From assembly GCA_036583965.1 (NCBI GenBank), contig JAZBQD010000027.1, positions 8,409,187-8,473,186 of the forward strand: a stretch of 64,000 bases of DNA. The letters run 5' to 3'. A program made the position numbers and the translations under genes. Positions 36,470 to 48,437 of this stretch are shown here, one piece after another; positions within the stretch are counted from its first letter, which is position 1, and every line of letters starts with the position of its first letter. The notes under the pieces are model-generated. The model was not told the origin of the DNA. It did not search any database and saw only the letters and a list, made by a program, of their open reading frames with translations. The DNA comes from Prunella strophiata (taxonomy: Eukaryota > Chordata > Aves > Passeriformes > Prunellidae).

Positions 36470-37860
36470 CCCAAACTCCCAGAGGGACTGCAAGCCTGCT
36501 TTTCCCCCAGTCATCTTGTCTTTCAGAAGATCTTAAAATGCTGCTAAGCAGAGGTAACACTTGAGCTTGGACACATGTCAGATAGGGTGCAGAGGGATGG
36601 GATGATCTAGGAACAAAGCTATATGACATCAGGGAAGAAAGCAAGGTAGGTGCAGGACCATGGGGGTGATGAGACTGAAGATATCCCAGCACACAGGACT
36701 TGCTGAGAGCAATCATTTGCAGAAGGTTTTGAAGACAACTGTAAACATGGAAATACTGTAATCTCTTCATGACCTGTTAAACTGTCCCAGAGCATTCTAC
36801 TGTCACTACATTTTTGCAGTAAATTTAGACAGGTAAAAACAAGCTATAAAAACAGTCAATCCTGGCTGCTTCAGGAACTAAAAGATCACCAATCTGTTTT
36901 TCCAAGGAGCTGGCTGCAGATGATCAGGAAAAGTCCCACCTAAACAGACCAGCTGACAAATACAAAATGCTTTGGTATTAATTAAAGACACTGGAAGGTT
37001 GAGCACATAAAGTGCATCTTCATAGATGCAAAGGGAGAGTACCCTCTAATGGCAAGGAGATGTGAGAAAGGAAGAGAGACCTGTGCATCCTAGTCCAGCA
37101 GATTGACAGTACCTACAGACCCTAACAGCAATAACTCTGATATAGTAAATGTTTATCATCCTGAAATTACCTTTGCCATTAGATTTTTCCCAAATGACAA
37201 GACTACAAATAACTGACTTAACCCTTCATGTGCCAAAGGAGTGTCTGGACATGGGATCACCTTAGACTGTCTAAAGAAACATATATAGATATATTTGACA
37301 AAAAATATTGCTTCCAAAGACCATTTTGAACTCAAGTTTTTAATGAATGAAAACAGAGATTTAAATCTAAGTTCCCATTTAATCTCAGCGACAATTTCAC
37401 TTCTCCATAATATAATACCATAAACTACAAAAGGGTGGTTTTGACTCTAATATATTTTTATATCATCACAGCTACAGCAACATTCCCATTATAAAACAGA
37501 CAGATACACAGACATGTCTATCTCACTTCCTGCAAAGGTTATACTTAGAAGCTTTTTATAAGGAGCCAAGAGATTATTAGTATGTGTGGTAATGTGGTGA
37601 TGAGCACAAGTACCATGAGGCACAGACCATTAAAAAGCCCTTAGAAAAGTCAGCTCTAAGCTGGGATTCTACACAATTTCTTGGCTTCCCCAACAGTTTG
37701 TGATTTTTTTTTTTAAACATCTATAAATCACCTGGCAATCCTTAGCAAACACTTTTAAGTGGAATTTTCATAAAAAGAAACATACACGCATAATCTTGGG
37801 ATTTTGTGCATGACAAAATCATCCATGGCAGTGTAAAGCAAGCAAGGAGTCAAATTCCAT
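36470..37860. other. AT-rich non-coding stretch, no gene seen
   Basis: Single-copy AT-rich DNA with essentially no open frame above 60 codons between about 36770 and 38589 on either strand. A T-run lies near 37707-37715. Nothing nameable. Confidence 0.45.
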
Positions 37861-37869
37861 GTTGTATAG

Positions 37870-38130
37870 CCCCATTTTAGTATTTGGTCACATTTGATCA
37901 TGGATGTCACAGTACACCTATTTGGATAACAGTTTTTACCATTTTGGTCTTACTGCACTAAATCTTAATGATTTATTTAGCCCCATTGGTGTTAATTGAT
38001 CTGTTCTATATATTGTTTGCATTTAGATGGCTGGAAATGGCATAACCCTGTAATTATTTCATCTTTCATGAACGGCCAGAGATAGATTTATTTAACCTAA
38101 ATCTCACCAGGAATGGCATGCAGACTTTAT
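37870..38130. promoter_or_regulatory. candidate conserved non-coding element
   Basis: Repeat-free block dense in homeodomain/POU-type cores: CTTAATGATTTATTTAGCCC near 37967, GTTAATTGATC, GTAATTATTTC and GTTTGCATTTAG, plus a lone CpG in ATGAACGGCCAG. The near absence of low-complexity sequence here contrasts with the flanks. Enhancer-like by texture; conservation not measured. Confidence 0.3.
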
Positions 38131-38800
38131 AGAAGAGTTTACAAGTTTTTTGGTGGGGGTCCATTTTTCCTCTCTCTTTCCCCACCTCAAATTTGCACAG
38201 GCAGCCACCCCACAGAAGAAGAAGATGACATGCTGGCTATGTGTTTCCTTTCTTCTGTAACATCTTAAAAGAAGGGCAGTTGATTAGTGTGCAAATTTGC
38301 AAGGTGTTTTATTTCTTGACTCCTTACTCCACTGACCCATGGGACTTCCTCTGCCATGACATCACCTGATGCAAGAGTTGCATTAGATATGAGAAAGGAT
38401 GACATCTGATGGAAATTTTAAGTAACTCCTCCATGACACATGCAATCCCTTCAGTCTTCTATAAAGCAATATTTATTGTATCTGAGCACAAAATTTCTTT
38501 TTCTCATGTCTTGATACAAAACTATCTGCTATAGATTTTTGAACTTTACCTCTATTATTGGTCTCAGTCAAAGAAAGGACTAAATGGGTCATGACCTGAT
38601 ATGATGGGTCTCACCAACCTGCCCTCTCTCATGCAAAAAATCAATATTTGGCTTTGGTGTGAAGTATCTTTTCATGTTTTCCCTCCCAGGCCTGACCTCG
38701 GATATTCCTTTCACCCATGACTTTCCCAGAGAGGCAATTGAAGTAAGGTACACATTCATCAAAACATCTTTTTCATTTATTTTTTCCCCCACCTTTTCAG

Positions 38801-38917
38801 ATGGAGATAACAGGGACTTTGCTGGAGGAACAAAATGCAAGTTGCAGTTCTAAACTCAACAGTCAGAGCACAGCCCTTCAGAAAGCCTTTTGTGACACAA
38901 AATGCAACCAGCAGTGA
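38801..38917 (+). CDS. weak candidate terminal exon, 38 codons
   Basis: A long pyrimidine tract (about 38769-38798, TTTTTTCCCCCACCTTTTCAG at its end) makes a very strong splice acceptor. The frame starting at 38801 (ATG GAG ...) runs 38 codons to TGA at 38915-38917, with a Glu/Gln/Ser/Cys-containing peptide ending CNQQ. AATAAA follows near 38932, just after a G-run, close enough to be a poly(A) signal only for a very short 3'UTR. No family recognised. Pyrimidine tracts are common, and a 38-codon frame is within chance; a lncRNA exon is equally possible. Confidence 0.15.
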   Translation: MEITGTLLEEQNASCSSKLNSQSTALQKAFCDTKCNQQ

Positions 38918-38939
38918 AGGGGGGGGGAAAGAATAAAAG

Positions 38940-41900
38940 CAACAATTCTGAAAACCAACGACTCTCACAATTAACTGGCGCACATAAAACAGCAGTTTCA
39001 AGAGAGCCAGAATCCCAGCCAAGAGAGACAAGACACACATACATGTACATATACATAGACAAAGAGTGCTGGAGACCATGTCCAGAATGATATAATTGGT
39101 TTGCAGGCACACTTCAATCATTCCTTCATTTTATAGACTGCCATTATTTAGCTTAATAGGACCTCAAAGAAAGGAAGGCGGAAGTTAAATGAAGTAATCT
39201 CCCACCCAGCCCTGATGTATTATCCTGGCTCCCTTTATACTGACTCATTTGTACCTATAGAAACTGTTCTCAATGACACAGGGACCAGGGATTATTGTCA
39301 ATAAAGGACCTGACTTGACCATAGTCATCCATTACCATGAATGCCACTCAACAGCTTCTTCTATTAAGAAAATTAATTTAAAAAAAAAGAAAAGAAAAAG
39401 AAAAAAATTCCTTTTTAAACATAATGTTTGTCGCCATTGAACTCCACTGGAAATATATATACTGCAAACATCTGCTTTTACATACAGCCTTTGCACACTG
39501 ATTTCAGAGGAAGCCTGAAAGGCTCCCTTCAAGGTTTTTACCTAGGAACACATTATTTAAATGAAGGTCTTTAATGCACCATGTCAGAAGGCTATCTTCA
39601 TCTCTGTGATTCCAGGGAAGTGGAGGTGCTCCACTGCAAAGAGTTTGGCTTCTTACATACATAAAATAAACAGTTGCAATGCCTGTGGGTCTCAAAAATA
39701 GTAGCAAGTGTTCTTTTTTTAATAATCCTCAGTCCACTGATTCAATAGCTAGACTACACATTGCATCTCCCAGCACATATAATATAGCTGCTTTATGTTG
39801 GTCTTCTAGCTGTTCATTATTTTTGCTTTTATAATAAGAAATGTATGGAAACAAATGATCCTTTCAAAGTGCCAATCTGTTTAAAGAAATAGCAAACAAT
39901 CCCAAAGCCACACAGATTCTTCTACTGGCACAAGAATGGTGGCCCATCATCATTTCATGCCCCAAATGAGATAACACTTTGAAACAACATTCATTAATGT
40001 TTGAAATCCCAATACAGAGCAATTTAATTCAAATGGCTTTGTTCTTCAGAAGAAACCCAAAGGGGAAGGCGGGAAGGCTAAAAAGATAGCTTAAGTCATA
40101 TAAACTTTCACCAAAGAACAAATCAAAACATCTGAGGTTCATTCAATAGGGCTGGCTGGCCTCAGTGAGGAGACCACAAACAAAGAAGCATTGTATTGTT
40201 CTGCAGAGTGAGGCTTTTCCAGGAACATCCCGTCTGATGCTTTCCAAGTGAACACCATGCAGCTGAGAGTAGGTGGATTTGAAACAGCACAAGATCAATA
40301 AAAATCCAGCTTTCCCTTTCCCAGGAAGTCGACTGTTAAAACAGTAATGTACTTGTCCATAGCATGTAAAACAGAAAGGCCACACAGAGGCTGGGCGTTG
40401 GGTTACTGCTCAACGTGTCTCAATAACACAGCACAGACATTCTGAACATCTTCCCTACCCCAACCTGAAACTTTCTTGTGCCAAATAGTCCAAGCTTTTT
40501 AAGCAAATTAACCTCTGATAAAAGGCAGAAACCAACCACATTTTCTCAAAGAACAAACAATCCCATTTCCTCCATTAACCTTGTAGAGAACTTCTTAATA
40601 CCACATTTTGTCACACCATCCTTCATTCCAAAAGCTCAGATACACAGAGAATGGAAGATATCAGTAACAAGGAGCATCTCTGATGGTGCTCTGACTCATG
40701 AGAAGAGAAAGAGGTGGGGAGGGCATCAGCATGAAACCAACCAGATTCTGATGAGCTTAAATGTCTATATTCATTATAATATTATGGACTTATGACAGAC
40801 TGCTTTATTTTTATGTGATTTGTTCTTCAAAGTTATGAGTGGAAAGAAAGCTGAATAAAAATCCCTGATTCACATGACTTTTACATGCATCCACACTTAG
40901 ACCAACAACATGACAAGCATGATTCAAGGTCTTGAATGGCTGCTGCATGAGGCATGATTCAATAGAAGCACTTCTCAAATTAGAAGATATGACTGAAATG
41001 GGATGTGGCAGAGATCAGTGGGATCCTGGCCACAGTGAATAGGGATGAGTTATTTACTCTCCTTTCCAGCACATCCTGGGAAACAGTGGAGAAAACAACA
41101 AAGAGCAGACCAAGAAGAAATGAAAGCAAACAGCTCTTCCCAGAGCACTTGGTGAAGCTAAAGAATTCCTTGCATGAGATGCTGCAAAATATATGTGGGT
41201 TCAAAAAGTGATCAGCCAAACTCCTCAGAGAAAAAAATCCCACTCCCTTAAATACAGAACTCAACCATTGTCTGATGTGTGTTTGAGCTTTAAAATGATG
41301 AAGGTCAAAAGAGTGATACTGGAAAAATGTCACCAGATGCTTGCCCTATTGCTGTAGTTTTTCTTTGACCACCACCAGTGTCTGAGTTACCATGTTAGTG
41401 AGGTCTTTGGCACTACCTAGCACAACCAACCTGACATTATGTGAACCACCACAGCAACAACCTGTGTGTGTTCCCAGCCTGCAGCAAACATGAGGTAATT
41501 TGGATTAATTTAACCCACCCAGAAGGAGGTTTAAGCTAAATTGGATTGTCTCATGTTTGCCAGTGGCCAGAATACATATGCACAAAGTTATCTCACAGAT
41601 ATTCACCAGGAACCAAGGTTGTGCTGAGCCCTGTGGCAGGGACCACTGACTGCGTTACAGCTCCACAGGACAAGACTTTTCTGTCTGTTTCAGTTTCCCA
41701 CAGAACCCACCCATGTGACAAGTTTCAGTCATAATCTGATCTTTGGGATGCACCTTCCAGCCAAGAGATCACATTGGATATCCCAGCCAATGCTGAGAAG
41801 GTTCTGACCAGTTTGTGTCTTGCCTACACCACTGGTTTGGGAAGCAAAGACTTTCCCAGGGAGGTAAAAGCAGAAATCAAGTCAGTTTTCCAGGGTAATT

Positions 41901-42290
41901 TCAAGTTTAATGTTTACAGATCCCAGCTCAGGCACCAAGTTTAACGAGCCCAGTTTAGTCTCTGGTTTTCAAGATGAACCCTCAGCATTGCTGCAGCTTC
42001 TCAAAGGCAAATTGCTAGCCTAGCCTTCCAGGTTTGCCACGTGCAGTAAATGTTCTTGCTTTTGAGGGATTAATGAGAACTTCAGGGCAGCTTTTTTTCT
42101 TACTCTGGTAACACTGAGGCAAGGAATCCACACTGACGTTGGTAGTCTCCCACAGGAATGCTGCTGTGGGAGCATCTGCAAGTGATTAATAACTAGAAAA
42201 GAGCAAGACAAAAAGGTTCCAGTTGGTGATGAGGCTCCATAGGATACTTCTGGGGTGTCAAGAAGATAGTGGGTCTTCACATTTTTTGCT
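38940..42290. other. non-coding stretch, no gene firmly seen
   Basis: Single-copy DNA with an A-rich patch near 39379-39406. The plus frame at 41005-41211 has purine-first, coding-like codons but no ATG, no good acceptor and an in-frame stop just upstream, so it is not called. Other frames (up to about 117 codons) look random. No transposon named. Confidence 0.4.
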
Positions 42291-42301
42291 TGCCTTTCCA
42301 G

Positions 42302-42379
42302 TACACAGACATGAAGAACTGCCTGGAAGCAGGAGTGGGAAAGATCAGCTACCCTGGGGAATGGAAATTAAATGACTGA
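42302..42379 (+). CDS. weak candidate terminal exon, 25 codons
   Basis: A good acceptor (CATTTTTTGCTTGCCTTTCCAG, AG at 42300-42301) is followed by 25 sense codons with purine-first bias and a TGA at 42377-42379. The peptide starts YTDMKNCLEAG and ends EWKLND, a natural-looking composition with one Cys. The incoming phase would be 0. No upstream exon was identified on the plus strand, no domain is recognisable in so short a piece, and no clear AATAAA was noted close by. It may be the last exon of an unannotated gene or lncRNA, or chance. Confidence 0.18.
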   Translation, partial: YTDMKNCLEAGVGKISYPGEWKLND

Positions 42380-42399
42380 TCCTTCAGTATCAACAGCCA

Positions 42400-44450
42400 G
42401 GTCTGCAATACCTTGTCTGTGAGTTGCATGGATATTCTTAATGGTAAGGGGAACCAGATGCTCATTAGTCAAAGATGTGGCTAATATTCAACCAACAGCA
42501 CGCTGGTCTAGCTTTTAACCTGTGGGTCTGACTGCCTGCAGAGTGGCAGTGGGACCCTCTAGCAGGGCTCTGTTGGATTCAGGGACCTCAGCACAGATGG
42601 ATTTGTGCAAATTTCTGGTTAGATTACTTGACTCCTGGGTTCTGCAATTCAGGTTGGATCTGCACCTGGGGGCAACAGAGCAGTTCATCTGGCGAGCATG
42701 GAATCAGGCTGACTTCCACCAGAGGAGGTGGTGAGGGGTTGAAATAAAGCCAGCATTTTAAGCAATCAAAAACTTGAGTTTCTCATGGAGATGGATCCTC
42801 CAAGGCCTCTGTAGAGGGAATTCCCATTGACTTCAACACACAAGGAGAGCTTAGAGGAGCAGACCCCTGAACCTGGGTCAAAGTAATGAATGAAACCAAG
42901 TTCTGCTGCAAATGACATAAATCAGCCACATTCATTCCAAACCAGGCCTTGCAACATGACCCTTAACCAACCTTTCAGTGAACCTGAGATATGGTTTTCA
43001 AATTTGTAATGAAACCTGAAACTAAGTGATTTTCACCTGGTTCTGGCTTTCACAGAAAACATTTCACAGCAAGCTTTATTCCCTAGGTGTGATCCCCTAA
43101 TTTCTTTGTTAAATCCAACCAGTTCTTTGAACTGACAGAACCAAAAAGCAACCTTATGAAAATTATCTGAAATGCATTAAAATTTGTGTGAGTATACGAG
43201 CTCCAAGTGGATGTTTTCCATAGAGTTCCCCAAGGGATTTTCAAGACATGTCTTTTCAAAACCACATGCCTGAAAAAAAAAAAATCAAAAGGATAACACT
43301 TGTGCTAGACTTTCATGTAAAAGTTTCTGCAACCAACAGCACCTCCAAGTTGTATGCTTGAGCAAGGTGTAGAAAGGGGAAGGAAAAAGTAGTACAGATA
43401 TCAATCATCTTGAAAGCTAATCCCACTAGGACAGTTATGGGCTGCAGAAGGGCTTTTGTAGAAAACCCCAAATCTGGGATAGGCTTTGTGCCATTGATGT
43501 GGCAAAGCTCTGTTTCAAATTGTCTGTTGGCAAAGACTCCCTAAATGTCCTTCCTTGAAGAAGGACTGACAGGTCCTGTCCAGTTGAAGCCCATCAACTG
43601 GGTATATCTCTGAAGAGAAAACATAATGGATCTGCATGACTTAATTTGTCATCTCCCCACAAGTGTGTCATTAAACACCTAAAAGAGTCAGGGAACAGAG
43701 CACTGAACAACTCAACTGCAGGGGCAATATCCTGACTGAAAAAGATGATAAAACCCAGCAAAATTTATCCATCCTAAGAATGGTGCAACAGACCACCGAT
43801 GCCCCACATTCAATGCCCCCACAAGATTTCTAGTTCAGATGTGGCACAGAGTCCCAGACCATCACTGAGTATTTAAACTAGCTTCTCAGAGATTAATTCC
43901 TAACTACACAACACATGCAGGTGCCCCATCATCCCTGTAGACACAGAGAAAAAGGGACTGTAGGATAGTGGGGCACTGGTTGGACAAAGTCATTGCACTG
44001 CTGTTCTTACCCTCCACTAAGAGATCAAGCTGTGATGGTAGAGCACAAGTGTGAAGGAGAGGACTCATAAGTGTGTAACTAAACACCCTTTTATAGCTCT
44101 GCTCACCTCAAAAACATCACTGGGCAGAATCCTCTCTTTTGGCTGGAAATGTAACGTGATGCTGGAGCCATGTGGGGACAGAGTTACCAGCAAGGGAGCT
44201 CATCCTTTGGGGCCGAGCTACATCAACAGTCACCTAAAAGGAAAGATGCTGCAGCATTCCCAGGGCTTTGCATCCCACTTGCTCTGCTCAATAGACACGA
44301 TCAGATCAACCACCCTTTGATCAGTGCATGTTTTCCTTCATGCTGCATTTCTAGACAGGTAGCATTGCCTCACGTTTGATAATATCCTTGTTATAAAGGA
44401 CACAAACCCATGATTTACTCTGCAAAAAGCATAACTGCTCACTGAAAATA
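42400..44450. other. non-coding stretch, no gene seen
   Basis: Single-copy DNA. CCCATTGACTTCAACACA near 42825 resembles a common sauropsid repeat motif but is isolated. A-run near 43273-43284. Open frames are short and unconvincing. Confidence 0.4.
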
Positions 44451-44459
44451 GCCTAGGAA

Positions 44460-44800
44460 GGATATAGCGTCATACCTAACACTACATTAAGTGCAAACTG
44501 AGAACCTGATATATTTTAGGAAAATTCAGCACACTCTAGACTAATAAACATTTTACAATATTATTGCACATGTTCATTTCACTTTGTACAAATAATCATT
44601 CCCTTCACATCTAATAAGTCTGCTTGACACATTTGTGGCCTTATAAAAACACCTTCAAGGGTCTTGTTTTGAGGCATCAATCATTTATTTATACAAAGCT
44701 CAAAGACAATGACTAACAATTCTGATGGTATAAAAGCCTTCAGCTGTGATCTTTGTCTTGCTGTTTGTTATCTCGGAACTCTAAAATTATTTAAAGGAGA
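44460..44800. promoter_or_regulatory. candidate conserved non-coding element
   Basis: AT-rich, repeat-free block with many discrete motifs (TATTGCACATG, CAAATAATCATTCCC, CATCAATCATTTATTTATAC) and single retained CpGs at either end (ATAGCGTCATACC, TATCTCGGAAC). It ends at a 16-bp perfect palindrome and an A-run. Enhancer-like texture only. Confidence 0.25.
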
Positions 44801-44805
44801 TTTTA

Positions 44806-44821
44806 TTTTAATATATTAAAA
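44806..44821. repeat. 16-bp perfect AT palindrome
   Basis: TTTTAATATATTAAAA is its own reverse complement and runs directly into a further A-run (to about 44829). Seen directly; may be incidental in AT-rich DNA. Confidence 0.8.
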
Positions 44822-44829
44822 AAAAAAAA

Positions 44830-46720
44830 CAACTTGCTTTTTTCCTCTGGCAGCAACATCAAATCAATCAAGGTGAAGAAAAAGACCAGAGCTATTTGCC
44901 TTTTAGTGTGTTTCCAGAGCTGGAAATAGAGTGCAGTTTGGAGCACTTATTTGCAGTTTGTGCTGTCTACACAATCACTGGAGGTGCCAGAGGCTGGGAA
45001 ATCACAGACTGAAAATCATGCTTCCAACCATCACCTGTGGGGATGTTTGGAGTTGACTTTACCCACTGTCCCGATACAGAGCTTAGATTGACCTCACTAG
45101 AAATAAAAACCAGCAGATTCTGATAGAACCAGAAAAGTGTCAGAATCCTAAGTGTAAAAGGGCTAATAAATCTGGCTACCCCAAAGCTGGTGCACATTTC
45201 TGATCTCACTCCCTATTGAAATTCCACCTGCTTTTTCTTTCATCTGCTAGCAAACTCCACCTGCCCATCTCTGCTGGGCCAGATCCTCAAAGAGCAAAAA
45301 CAAGACCACCATGGCACAGCCCCATGAAATCACACTGATTTAGGGTAACAGAGAAGCTTATCTGCAGTGGCAGTTGTTCCATGGTATGTTATGACACAAC
45401 AGTCCTGCACTGGCAGAAGGGAACTGTCACTGACTTTTTTGTTGCAAGCCACTAAAATGACAACGTTTCCATTAAACTCATGCTAGCTGATCTATGCTCC
45501 AAAGTTAACCAAAAGCAGAACCTCCATTCCAGTTATGACCTCAGATAAATGTAAATTCAAATGAGGTGCCAAGGAAATACGATAGAAGTAGGAGAATTAT
45601 AAGCACTTACGTAACAATACAAGCATTCTGAAACTTGGTTTACTATTAAAATAGATGTAAAATTGACTGCATTTTACTAGGCCTAGATTATGTTCAAAGC
45701 CCACTGAAGTAGATTTGCAGATTTATGGAAACACATGTTAACTAGTTGTACAAGAACAGGTTTTCCCCCAAAGCCAACTCTCCCTCATGCTTTGTTACCA
45801 TTGCTTTTAACATCACATGATGCCTGACAGCACAATATAAAAATTAAATGCTGGAAAATAAAACAGCTGCTGATTTTAGGAGAATTGAAAAAAATTCATG
45901 GCCTCTGTTTAAGACACAGCAGTGGGGTCACACTGCTGTTAACTCAGCTTTCACTTTCTCCCACGCCCAGACAATCTACTCAATTGCTCCACGTACATCT
46001 CCAAGGGGTAAGGACAGTAAAACCCCCTAAAAGAGTTATTTGTTAGGAAGAAATTTCCTCTTATAAAGATATCCCTGAGGACAAGGATTCAGCCTTAGTC
46101 CTGTTCCCATCTTCTTGGAGGATGTCGCTGTCAGGGAGGTTGGTCCATACTGGTACCAGCTGGGACTGCCCTGGAAGTGCAACAGACCCTCTCCAAGTGG
46201 TGCTGGGCTGAAGATCTGAACCTTCAAAACCTCTGGCCTCATTGTGCACTTGAAAAGATTTAGAAGTCCATTCTAGCAGATTATTATGGATTTGCCATTC
46301 TTAAGGATATGCTCTTACCATGTTTACTCAGCCTTCTTTTTTGTGCTTGTACCCACTTTCATTTCTATTGGAAACTTACCAGAAAATGTACAAAACCTGT
46401 ATATCATACTAAAACCCATTAAAACTGAGATTAATTTAGTCTTAAAGGTTAGCTCCATTTTCTAACCACTATTTCTGTCTGCAATCTGTCTTCATCAGAC
46501 ACTAATTAATAAGCAGACACAGCTCTGGAAAACTGCCTTTAATCTTAGGAAAGTGTAAATGCTCATGGTTACTAATGCAAAATCTCAGTACACAATTCAT
46601 CAGGAGATTGGAACATATAATTTTCCTTTATAACAGCTTACTGATTAAGAGGACTAAAAGCACAGGTGAAGCTGAAAAGAAATATTACTTTAGAAGTTTA
46701 AATTATTTTGCCTTTTTTCT
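44830..46720. other. non-coding stretch, no gene seen
   Basis: Single-copy DNA. GGGCCAGATCCTCAAAG near 45274 and ACACTGATTTAGGG near 45340 may be the two ends of another old palindromic sauropsid repeat. A perfect TTACGTAA site (PAR-bZIP/E4BP4 type) lies at 45607-45614. Open frames up to about 80 codons look random. Confidence 0.35.
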
Positions 46721-46939
46721 CTCTCTCTGCAGTGCCAATGCAGTTGTACTTTCCTAAGACATTTTCATTTTTTTCTCAGGCAACAGAGTTAGATCCTCCT
46801 GTGTTTTACACCAAGAACCTTTGCTTGAGTCAGGGTTTGTTACTCCTGATTTAGAATGGTGCAAGTCATTTGGGGATTAACCCTGACCAGAGCTGTGTGC
46901 AGAAAGGGGGGTAAAGGGGTCTTGTGACAACAAGGAGGT

Positions 46940-47150
46940 AAAATATTGCTCTCCAAATTATATTTTTAATGATCACTTCCTTTCATAATGATGCAAGATT
47001 ATATATTGACTGTGAAGAGCTATTTATGTGCCATGACTAAGATACGTTTTCATCAAACATTTATTTCTCATGCCTAGAACTAATTTGTATTTGATTAAAG
47101 GTTTTCTACACGTTTACAGGAAAAGATTATTCACATTGGATTGCTTTTCT
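46940..47150. promoter_or_regulatory. candidate conserved non-coding element
   Basis: AT-rich, high-complexity, repeat-free block with TTTTTAATGATCACTTCC, ATTTGTATTTGATTAAAGG and lone CpGs (GATACGTTTTC, CTACACGTTTAC). Texture resembles developmental enhancers. Conservation not measured. Confidence 0.25.
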
Positions 47151-47159
47151 CAACAAAAT

Positions 47160-48400
47160 AAAACAAAAAAGTTTGCAAGTCCTGCCAAAAGAGCAGTTTT
47201 AAATACATCTCTTTTTACTCTGTGCATCACAGTAGGGATTTCTTAATCAGTACCATGCTGGCTAGCACAGATATACTGGCAGCTGGGCTAGACCACAGCA
47301 GCAAATGACTGATGGTGATCCCTCTTTGGAATTGCCCCCTTTTAGCTGGACCTGAAATTGCCATCTGTAGGGTACACCAAGGTCTACAGATCCACAGAGT
47401 AAAAATGAGAAGATATTTTAGGACATGTTTCCTTATCAAAAAGCATGGGGGCAGGGGGAGGAGGGGGAACACTTTAATTCTTGAAGACTTCCAGTGATGA
47501 TCACTCCATCTCCTCCCCAGCTATTCTGACACACTAGCTGTACTCTGCTTTCAGCCTCTTTCCACAGTTTCTTGGGCAAACAAGCTGTGCTGGTTTTCCA
47601 AACCATATCTGATAGAAAATGTTACAGCCTACACAGCCTTTCTCCCTTCAAAATGACAAAACTTGGAGCTAAAAAGTGGTTTGTTCAAATCACATCTGCC
47701 TGCCCAGGCTGAGCAGAAAGCATCAGTGCTCTCTTTTGCACTGAGCAGATTGCCAAATACCTCTGCAGTCAGTCTTAGGGGAGGGTTGGGGTAAACCCAA
47801 AACACTCAGACACACTGCCCTCAGTACCTGACCAAGCATTTGGACTGAGAACCATCTATTTTTCTTCACTTTCCCCAAGAAACTGGGAAAAGTGGGATTC
47901 ATCTCCAGTGATTCCAGAGGTGTCTAACCCAAACTAGTCATTCAGGACCTCACAACAGCCGGGGGGGGAAATACGTTTCTCAGAGCAGCTTCAGGACTTA
48001 GGAAAGAAGGATCACCCTGTGGAGCTGCAGTCTTTCCCCATGGATTGTAGGGGAAATCTAAACCAACCAGGGCCAGATGCCTCCAACTAAGGTGTCTCTA
48101 AACCCATGCAAGACCGTTCCCTCTGCAAACCCTTCTGTGCCTCAGTTCCTCAGACAATCTCCATGAAGACCAGAAAGGTTTAGAAAATCAACACATCCAA
48201 GGCCATGATGTACCTGCAACCCAAAGGACATCATGTAACATTGGGTCCATGCCAAAATCCCGAGAAATGGGCAAGTCCCATTATTTTTCCACCTCTTGCT
48301 TTCCCATTGTTTTCCTCTTCTCATCTCTATCATCACTCCTGCTCTGTGCTGAAGGAAAGCTGCAATATGTCAAGCACATGGGGAAGGATTCTCTGAAGCA
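47160..48400. other. non-coding stretch, no gene seen
   Basis: Contains a G-rich patch at 47447-47467 (three runs of five G plus a GG, short of a strict quadruplex motif). Pyrimidine-rich acceptor-like sites near 47516 and 47557 have no convincing exon after them. Open frames short and random. Confidence 0.4.
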
Positions 48401-48402
48401 GC

Positions 48403-48406
<4 letters not shown>

Positions 48407-48432
<26 letters not shown>
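48407..48432 (+). repeat. poly(A) run, 26 bases
   Basis: Uninterrupted A-run. It encodes the poly-Lys/poly-Phe in the opposing frames at 48249-48518 and 48281-48514, which shows those frames are artefacts. No retroposon body identified. Confidence 0.9.

Positions 48433-48437
<5 letters not shown>

Noticed and set aside
41005..41211. 67-codon plus frame with coding-like codon bias
   Set aside because: Begins with GTG, has an in-frame stop just upstream and no usable splice acceptor; purine-rich DNA mimics coding bias. Mentioned in a finding but not called.
47447..47467. G-rich tract as a G-quadruplex
   Set aside because: Only three runs of three or more G plus one GG; does not meet the four-run pattern.
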